64,000 nt of DNA from Raffaelea ambrosiae. Lineage: Eukaryota; Ascomycota; Sordariomycetes; Ophiostomatales; Ophiostomataceae. Position numbers and translations under genes: made by a program. Every line of letters starts with the position of its first letter. The stretch's first letter is position 1. This document shows, piece after piece, positions 56,881 to 64,000 of this stretch. Below the pieces are notes generated by a model, which worked only from the letters and a program-made list of their open reading frames with translations, searched no databases and had not been told where the DNA came from. Location: NCBI GenBank assembly GCA_002778195.1, contig PCDI01000004.1, positions 3,853,042-3,917,041 on the forward strand, written 5' to 3'.

Positions 56881-57680
56881 TATAAAATCAAATATTTAAG
56901 CAACCTATGTCAAACAAAACGAACCACGCAGCTTCGCCAAGCTCGGTGACAAATCAATACTAGACACCAAGGGAATTGACCTGCTATACACGCGTGTTGG
57001 GCATTGGCGATGTATTACGGATAACGCAAAAGCGCACCTGCAGGAGCATCACGATGCTACTGTGATAGGCAGCCAGACTAAAAGACAGCCCCAACGCTGT
57101 ATTTCCAATGTTCTGAATACCCCTAGAGTCGCGTGCAATTACCATGATCCCGCGCGTGAATTCGAAAGCTGCAGTCCCGTCTGCGGGTGCACGCCATTAC
57201 CCGACCTCAAAACTAGGCCAAGCTAGTACATTTAAAGATGCACATTTGATGCACATTGAGTGGCTGCCTACGGGAAATATTTCGCTAGAACACCCCACAG
57301 TAGCATGATTGCACTTTTACGTTGCCGGCTTGGATTTTTAGGACATGGCCATACATGCGGTAGTTAGTGTGCGCAAATCACACGTAGACACTGGAAGATG
57401 AAAAAAGAAGGAAGAAACCAATAAATAGAGTTCGGGAGGAAAAAAGGAATGCTACCAAGAAAAGTTAAAAGGAGTTGTATTTCACTGACGTCTGCAATCT
57501 GCAGCTAAACAAAGCAAGTCTTGCCCAACCACAACACTCCGCCCTGCGACAACATCTTTGTGCACACGAATCAAAAAAGCAGACGTGGGCGCGGACAGTA
57601 GCCTTTGTGACCTTCAGTGTTCGGCTCAGTCGTCCGCCGTGCATTCCTGCCGCTCCACAGGCCACGCCTTCATCTCGGAC
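56881..57680. other. Intergenic
   Basis: Nothing recognised; short random frames only. Confidence 0.4.
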
Positions 57681-58290
57681 CTAAATTTCGGGGCAACAGG
57701 TGGCCATCTTGGCTCCGTCTTGCCCGTTCTTTCCCGCAGGGGCAAGCAACAATGGGATGGCTCGTGCGGGCCACGGCAGGCACGCAGGCACATCCTCTTC
57801 CCATCGAGGGTCTGGGAGGACGACGGGTAGCGTGTCGTTGATCGGCTGCTGATCTGCCGCCAGGGTGGCGTGGACGAAAAAGAGAGATTTTATATCTGGG
57901 TCGACGTCGTTGCGTGCCCCTTCGCCCCGGACGAGAATAAGATAGAAGGGGCGGGGAAGAGCGGGGGTGCGGTCGTCGACGTATCGCGTGAGATGGCCCG
58001 CCCAGGAGCGTAAAACGTGTGGTGGCACCACAAAGAGGCCGCCTGGGCCCGGTACGTCACCAGACCGGCCCAGGTAGGCGGCATTCCCGACGTGCCCGGC
58101 CACACAGGGGCAGGCGAATCCGAGCCGGTAGGTGCCCGACGGGCAAGAGTACTCCTGTTGGCATGCGATTGTTGTACCCCGACGGTCAGTCGGTGGCCGA
58201 TGTGGCTTGCAAGGCGGTCTTTTAATGAACTGTCGTCGGCAGAGGTTAGCCGGTAGACGACGTGGACGAGCTAAAAGTCCGCGTCTGTAT
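57681..58290 (-). pseudogene. Unidentified coding remnant
   Basis: Minus frame open from about 58290 to the stop at 57681. It reads protein-like in its central part (CPSGTYRLGFACPCVAGHVG, SWAGHLTRYVDDRTP, FYLILVRGEGARNDVDPD, KSLFFVHATLAADQQP) but no ATG begins a sensible N terminus, and the upstream part is Arg/Pro-rich like frame-shifted sequence. Could be the 3' exon of a gene or a relic. No family assigned. Confidence 0.35.
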
Positions 58291-58789
58291 CCTCGCTTAA
58301 GGCCAAAAACCAGCAGTTGCCTGGTAGCTGGCGGGCCACACTTCCCTCGCAGCCGTCTTTTTACCCTACGCCGTAGGACTTATCTGAAGTCTTACAGTTT
58401 GCCTCGATAATGAATAGACTGATTAGCGTTATCTTTTTCTTGTCCTTTCCGCTTAACCCTCCTAAACTCTGGAAATCTCCCGCGTTGCTGAACCCTTGCC
58501 CCCGTGTGCTAGTGGGACTGGACCCATCTGGTCCCGTCTCAGTAACAACTCTTTAGCCTCGTATATTCAATCCTTCTTTAACATAATTTCGCCAGCACCG
58601 ACAACGCTACCTAGATAATCTGCAATTGCAGTAGGAGCTACACACGCTACTCCGCGAATGGATAACGGCAGCTGGCGTCAAACGAGTCTTCGTTAATGAC
58701 AAGGCCCGCTGCCTTTGCATCGTGACCGCATCTTGTTGAGCTACGATCTTGTCGTCAACCACCTTCTTACCTGCATTGCTATGCCCTAA
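58291..58789. other. Subtelomeric intergenic
   Basis: No gene seen. Confidence 0.4.
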
Positions 58790-59161
58790 TCACCGCGTAC
58801 AACTCTCCCCCGAAAATATTTTACCAAAACTGCTACTGTTAGTGTATAAGCGCCTGGCGGCACAGAAACAACAGTCAGAGTTTTCAGTAAAATCGCGCAA
58901 AGCTTCGAAGTGAGGAATTCGGAGAGTTGACCTCACTTCATCAGAAAACGGACGACGGTCCCACGAAAACATTACCTCCGTCTTCCTTTTACGGCGACTT
59001 ACTCTGCGATCAATCATCTCGTCGTTTAAGACTCTTCGAAGCCATGCCGGCCAGTCCGACGACCCTCTCCCGCGCAGGTATTGCTGCGTTTGGACTGCAA
59101 CTTCGGGATCAGGAACCCGAGAGAGACGAATCTGGAAAGCTGGTAGAGGAGAGGGGTTCAA
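58790..59161 (-). other. Possible coding fragment, unknown
   Basis: Minus frame with segments EVAVQTQQYLRGRGSSDWPA and WLRRVLNDEMIDRR, ending TGA-type stop at 58790. No start, homolog or domain recognised; weak support only. Confidence 0.2.
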
Positions 59162-59620
59162 GGCAAGAACAAATGCGAAGGTAAGAGTGCCAAGGCAACA
59201 GGAACACAGATGGTATCTGCTCAGTTGGAGGAGTCAGGATGCTCTACGGATCGCTCGTATACGGGCCGGTCAAAGCCATCTCGAATTGGGTAGACGGTGA
59301 AAGAGCACCCTTTTTTGGGCCTCGTTCATTTTTTAATGGGACTCTTTGCTCCTGCCTCTACCCCGCTGTATACCCCTCGGGAGGTGTAACATGTGCGATT
59401 TTTCGTAGTAGATGACGGTTTATTTTTACAGAATTTTGTGCATAGTTAACGATGTTAAAACAAATACATATATATATATATACATACATACCACTCCGCC
59501 GCTGTGATCTCTGCCCGACATGTTGTCCTAGCCTGTTAGTGAGCCCCGTGGGGGCCATGTTCGTGACATTCTATTACTTTTATAAATAAGAAGTACATAC
59601 AGTATATACATTCTAACAGC
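59162..59620. other. Subtelomeric intergenic
   Basis: Includes a short (TA)n stretch at about 59467-59482. No gene. Confidence 0.4.
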
Positions 59621-60390
59621 CTACGACTTCTCCTCGTTCATCATGTTCGTCAAAACGTCAGTATCGTCTATCTCGCCCGGAAGCGGGACCGAGGGACCAG
59701 CTCGCAGGTAAAGGGGCTTCTCGAACTCGGGCGGAAAGAACCCTCCATACTCCCAGTCGATAATGGCCTTGATCTTTAGGGTAGCAGGGTCCACGATGAC
59801 GTTGTTCGCAGAGAGGTCGTTATGGCAAAACACAAGATCGTGCGTCTCCCGCGGACGCACCAGCCATGGCCGCCCGTCAGACTTTCTCATGATGCGGTAT
59901 GGAGGTAACACCTGTTTTGAATTAGCTACTACGCCTACCCTTGTTTTTTAAACCCTTCAAAAGCTTATCTTACCAAACCGCCAGGGCCTCCCCAGACGTT
60001 TGATGTTAAGGCCTTAAGCGTATTTATATGCTTTTCGAGTTCCTGGGTGACGATTTTCTGATCTTTCGCAGTAAGCTCGTTCATCCCCACGCCCTCAACA
60101 TACTCCGTTATCAAGTAGGCAGCCCCGTCGTCCTCAAAGCAAGCATAGAGCTTCGGTAAAGGGATGTCTGTTCTCTCTGCTAGGAACTTCAGACACGCTC
60201 CTTCGTTGAGGACCCGCTCCAAGTTGAACATCGGCACATAAAGAAAGCCGTTCTGCTTTTGCCATTCCGTCGGCCGCAGGCTCCGTTTAATCCAAGTATT
60301 TGCACATCGGTAATACTTTCTCTCGGGGGTAATGCTGATGCACTGATTTTCGCGCTTCGCGTTCAGGTCCTGGTTTGTAGGAGGAGCCAT
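59621..60390 (-). CDS. Aminoglycoside phosphotransferase (APH)-like kinase
   Basis: Minus strand, exons 60390-59974 and 59911-59621 (235 aa). APH-family kinases in fungi phosphorylate small molecules; substrates are mostly unknown. Seen: an ATP-loop region around GACLKFLAER, a hinge with YLITEYVEGVGMNEL, the catalytic Brenner motif CHNDLSANN (Asp171) and the metal-binding IIDWEYGGFFPPEFE (Asp191). Short compared with many members (about 280-350) because the N-lobe start is compact. Both catalytic residues are intact, so it may be functional, even though it sits only 0.6 kb from AT-rich subtelomeric DNA. Confidence 0.82.
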
Positions 60391-60978
60391 CTTGCAGAGG
60401 CAAGTCGAAGGTGGAATGAAATGGCGGTAAGTCCTAAGCCGCCCCGCCTATTGTGGGAATCAGACAGTTAAATGCAGTGGCTTGTAGCACGAAGGACTAT
60501 TAGCTGGATCTCGTTAGCAGTCTGGGAAAACTGTTGGCAAGTGTTTGCTAGCCACGGTGTACTCACGTGCACACGCTGCGCTGATTGGCTGGTTAAGCAC
60601 TATGTTCCACTTATCTCTACACATAAAATCTCCTCCGTGTTTACCCCCGTATATCTAAACTTTCATAACTCAACCCCCTTTTCTTTCAATAGTTAGTCTA
60701 GCCCTATACGGTGCTTAATGCAACTATCGTACCCTATTATTAACAGGTTATAAGCTCGGTAAAGCCGTAATCTTAATACTCTTTTTTTTTTAACGTATTA
60801 CACGCACTACTTTTAATTAAATTCGACTCTTTTAACTTATTATAACGCACTTTTTTTTTATTAGTTTAAGCGTTAAAAAGCTTTATTTTAAATACTTTAA
60901 CCGACTTTTTTAATTAAAGAGTTTTATATCGATTAAAAGCTTTTAATAACCTTTATAACCTTTTTAAAACGACTTTAA
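60391..60978. other. AT-rich subtelomeric DNA
   Basis: From about 60700 the sequence becomes strongly AT-rich with many TAA/TTA, unlike the genes to its left; likely degenerated repeat. No coding potential. Confidence 0.6.
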
Positions 60979-61258
60979 TGTCACGGACCGCCGTGCCGGA
61001 GCCCCACCCTGCTTGCTTATTGTCTGTCTGCTCGTATNCTAGCTNNNAGACCTAGCTNATCCCNCCTNAGATTACTGCCGCTTGTCACCGCTATCGTAGA
61101 TAGTTCTTTGAGCCGCATCTGCCTCCTAAACGTAGCTCCTTAAGCTACGTCTTCGTCTACAACCTAACCCTTACNTACCTGCACCTCTGTAGAAGACTAG
61201 CTATCCTAAATATACTGCATCTCGTCCCTGCCTACCTGTCTGCCTGCCGGCCGTGACA
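60979..61258 (+). repeat. 5' LTR of a Ty3/Gypsy retroelement
   Basis: 280 bp bounded by the inverted ends TGTCACGG (60979-60986) and CCGTGACA (61251-61258), the TG...CA form of an LTR, directly followed by element coding sequence in the same direction. Contains several N bases. The matching 3' LTR would lie beyond the chromosome end. Confidence 0.75.
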
Positions 61259-63943
61259 TTACGTAGCTCCCTCCCATAGGTGCCGACGAGATGCCTACGA
61301 TCCCGGAACCCCCTGCCATGCCCTCCGACCCGGAAGACTTCGCTAATTCGATAGCCGCCGATCTCAGGGCTTGGATAGCTTACTTCTAAGCCACTTACGA
61401 ACTTCTTCGCCAACAGGACGAAGAATTAACTACCGCCCGCACCGAACTTATCGCCGCTAATAGCCGCCTCGAGGAGAGCCGCTACTCTGTCAAAGGCCTG
61501 ACTGAGCAACTACTCGACGCGCGTATAAACCTCGAGCACCTCCGCCGTTTACAAGCCCCGACTGTACCTACCCCCTCGTCTGCTTCCCCCCTACCCTCGT
61601 CTACTGACGCCGGCGAAGGTCGAACTTTGGCACCGCATCCTCCGACTCCTCCCGAACCTCCCTCAACCACCCGCTTTAAAAAGCTACCCGACCTTGACAA
61701 GTTCGACGATACTCGCTCGGACCTCCGCCGCTTTAAACAAGCCGTACGAGACAAACTAACTGTTAACGCTAATCGCTTCCTTACTCCCGTCTCTCGCTTG
61801 GTTTATACAACGAGCCGCTTAATAAGCGCGGCTCACGCGTAAATTCTCCCGTACTGTTGGAACGATTACGAGGTACTTCGCGATTATTATAACATTTTGG
61901 AAATCTTTAATCGAGCGTTCGGAGACCCCGACTTAGTCCAAAATTCCCGTTAGAAACTGCTCCGCTACCGCTAGACGAATAAAGACTTTAACACCTTTTT
62001 TATTAAATTTTAACGGCTTACTATAGAAGCCGAAATACCCGACGAACAGCTTCGAACCATCTTAGAAGATGCTATTTCCCGTGAGCTATACTAACACTAG
62101 ATTTATATTAATACTCCTACACCAAACTATTACGGCTTTGTAACGTTACTATAATCTTTAAACAACCACCGCCTCCGCTTAAACGCCCGAGGCTCCTTTC
62201 GGCGCCCCCTCACCGCGAACACCGCCCCTACTCGTACTCCCCGAGCGCTTATCACGACGCCAACTCCCTCGCTCCTTACCCCGTTCGCTAAGAAGCTTAA
62301 CGCCGCTCCGCTTCTCAACCCGATAGACTTATCTCACTAACGCCGCGACACCACCCGCCGAAACCGTGGCGAGTGTTATCGTTACGGGTCGAAAGATCAT
62401 TTTGTGGCCGCCTGCTCGTACCCTAACACCCGCGACCCCCGCGCGCTTAGCCTTCGTAACGCCGGCGTCTTTAACCCTACCGCTTCGTCTTAACACTCCT
62501 CTAACGGCTACCATCATCACTCGCGTAACCGCCGCCCTCGCCGCTTTTCCGACTCTCGTTCCCTTTAACAACTATCGAGGGAAGGGGTGCGCTTAGACTA
62601 AGTCGTATACCAGGCCCGCTCCTCAACGCACCCTATACCGTCGTTTGAATCTCCTCAGCCGCTACCCATAAACTTCTTATCGAGGAAGAATATAATTAAC
62701 GCTTTAACTTAATAATCCTACCCGCCGAGCTAATAGCGAAAGACCAGCCTGCCCTCCTAACGTATACTCTGACCGACTGCGGCGCTGAAGGAAAAGCCTT
62801 TATCGACGCCGACTGGGCCTCCCGCCACCACCTGCCCCTACACCGTTTACGTAACCCGTTCGATATCGAAGTGTTCGATGNNAGAGCTACTNAAGCCGGC
62901 AAGTGCGAGTACTACGTACGCGCCGGTTTGAAAATTAAAGACCACCACCAAAAGAACGTTTTGTTTTTCGTTACTCAACTAACGCACTATCCTATCGTGT
63001 TAAGAATGCCTTAGTTAAAGCAACACGACCCAACTATTCGCTTCGCTAAACACTCAATCACCTTCGATAGCGAGTACTACCGCACCAACTGCAATGTCTC
63101 GTCCTGCCTTAAGAAAGTCCGCGCTTTACACACTGTTTTAAAGAAAAGCCGCTTAATACATTAAGACCAACGCTCGTTAACCCTCCGCTATATAAACATC
63201 GCCCTAATCTCGAAAGAAGGGGCTACCGCTTACGCTCGTCGGAAATCCTGCCGGTTTTACACCACTACCTTAAACACCTTAAACCAACTTCTAAGCGCTC
63301 CGAAAGCCGGGCCGCCACCCTTTGTTTTACCGTCGGAGATTATTAACTTCGCCGACGTCTTCTCCTTTTAAAAAGTTAATAAGCTGCTTTCGCATCGCTC
63401 GATGAACCACTATATTGCGTTAAAAGAGGGCGTTGTGCTGTCGTACGGCCCTCTTTACTCTATGTCGCGGGAAGAGCTCCGCGCGCTACGAGAATGGTTG
63501 GATGAGAATCTTCGAAAAGGATTCATTCGGCCGAGTTCGTCCCCTATCGCCTCTCCTGTCTTGTTTGTAAAGAAGAGCGACGGTAGCCTACGCTTTTACG
63601 TCGACTACCGCGCTTTAAACGCCGTTATTATTAAAGACCGATACCCGCTGCTTTTAATTAAGGAGACCTTGAATAACCTGTCCGGGATGAGATACTATAG
63701 TAAAATAGATATCGTCTCCGCCTTCAACGAGCTTCGCGTTAAAGAAGGAGAAGAGTACTTAAACGCATTTCGCACTCGATTTAGCCTGTTTAAGAGCCTA
63801 GTTATGCCATTCGGGCTCACCAACGCCCCGTCAACCTTTCAACGTTATATCAACGCCTCCTTACGAGAACTCTTAAACTTAATCTACACTACATACTTAA
63901 ATAACATCCTAATTTATAGCCGGACCCGTGAAGAACACACGGG
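61259..63943 (+). mobile_element. Ty3/Gypsy LTR retrotransposon, mutated and truncated by the telomere
   Basis: Gag-like region about 61291-62600: coiled-coil-like RLEESRYSVKGLTEQLLDA, Pro-rich linker, KLPDLDKFDDTRSDLRRFKQ, then a zinc-knuckle relic (ECYRYGSKDHFVAAC). Protease-like DCGAEGKAFIDADWASRHH at about 62770-62830. Frames are broken by many TAA/TAG stops, several at positions where Gln or Trp is expected (CAA/CAG or TGG changed), the pattern left by RIP. The 3' half of pol, integrase and the 3' LTR are missing because TTAGGG repeats begin at 63941. Confidence 0.85.
63402..63943 (+). pseudogene. Reverse transcriptase fragment of the Gypsy element
   Basis: Open for about 180 codons: EWLDENLRKGFIRPSSSPIA, SPVLFVKKSDGSLRFYVDYR, RYPLLLIKETLNNLSGM, KIDIVSAFNELRVKEGEE and VMPFGLTNAPSTFQRYI are RT blocks 1-4. 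The active-site Y-x-D-D is replaced by YLNN, so both catalytic Asp are lost and the enzyme cannot work. It stops at TREEHTG where the telomere begins. Confidence 0.9.
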
Positions 63944-64000
63944 TTAGGGTTAGGGTTAGGGTTAGGGTTAGGGTTAGGGTTAGGGTTAGGGTTAGGGTTA
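63941..64000 (+). repeat. Telomeric repeat array (TTAGGG)n
   Basis: About 9.5 perfect copies of TTAGGG reaching the last base; the G-rich strand points outward, as expected of a right chromosome end. Confidence 0.97.

Noticed and set aside
63941..64000. CRISPR-like or satellite array
   Set aside because: It is a plain TTAGGG telomere array without spacers.

Overview
The window is the right-hand end of a filamentous ascomycete chromosome (Pezizomycotina, most likely a Sordariomycete). The evidence is short GT-AG introns of 50-150 bases with CTAAC-type branch points, a hacA-type UPR factor, Zn2Cys6, HET and F-box proteins, and a terminal TTAGGG array that runs to the last base. The species cannot be named from the sequence.

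Region 1, about 0-27 kb, is conserved housekeeping core. It holds a STRAP-like WD40 protein (cut by the window start), the SAGA subunit Spt8, the unfolded-protein-response bZIP factor HacA, peroxin Pex16, an ESCRT-III Did2/CHMP1 protein, the cytoplasmic exosome helicase Ski2, the fork-protection protein Csm3/Tipin, the complex I 20.9 kDa subunit, an F-box protein and a SWIRM protein. HacA carries two identical CTGCAGT loops that bound a 23-base IRE1-type intron. The only decayed genes here are an AA9 LPMO relic (11.5-12.5 kb) and an unidentified fragment (5.3-5.6 kb).

Region 2, about 27-31 kb, is a gene-poor stretch rich in microsatellites.

Region 3, about 30.7-49 kb, looks like an accessory catabolic region: a D-2-hydroxyacid dehydrogenase, a Zn2Cys6 regulator, a class II aldolase, an Asp/Glu/hydantoin racemase-family enzyme, a sarcosine-oxidase-like flavoenzyme, two sugar-porter-type MFS transporters and a GH27 alpha-galactosidase. 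The group is partly dead. The aldolase is cut in two by an inversion of about 650 bp, and the flavoenzyme gene has at least five lesions. The regulator, racemase and transporters look intact.

Region 4, about 49-64 kb, is subtelomeric. It has a secreted DUF4874-like protein, a HET-domain pseudogene with three amber stops and a frameshift, an unknown spliced gene, an APH-like kinase and AT-rich DNA. Last comes a mutated Ty3/Gypsy element whose reverse transcriptase frame is cut off directly by the telomere repeats. The layout fits a chromosome that lost its end inside a retroelement and was healed by telomere addition.

Exon joins were worked out by hand from splice signals and frame continuity. 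Family names come from recognised motifs; no database search was run.
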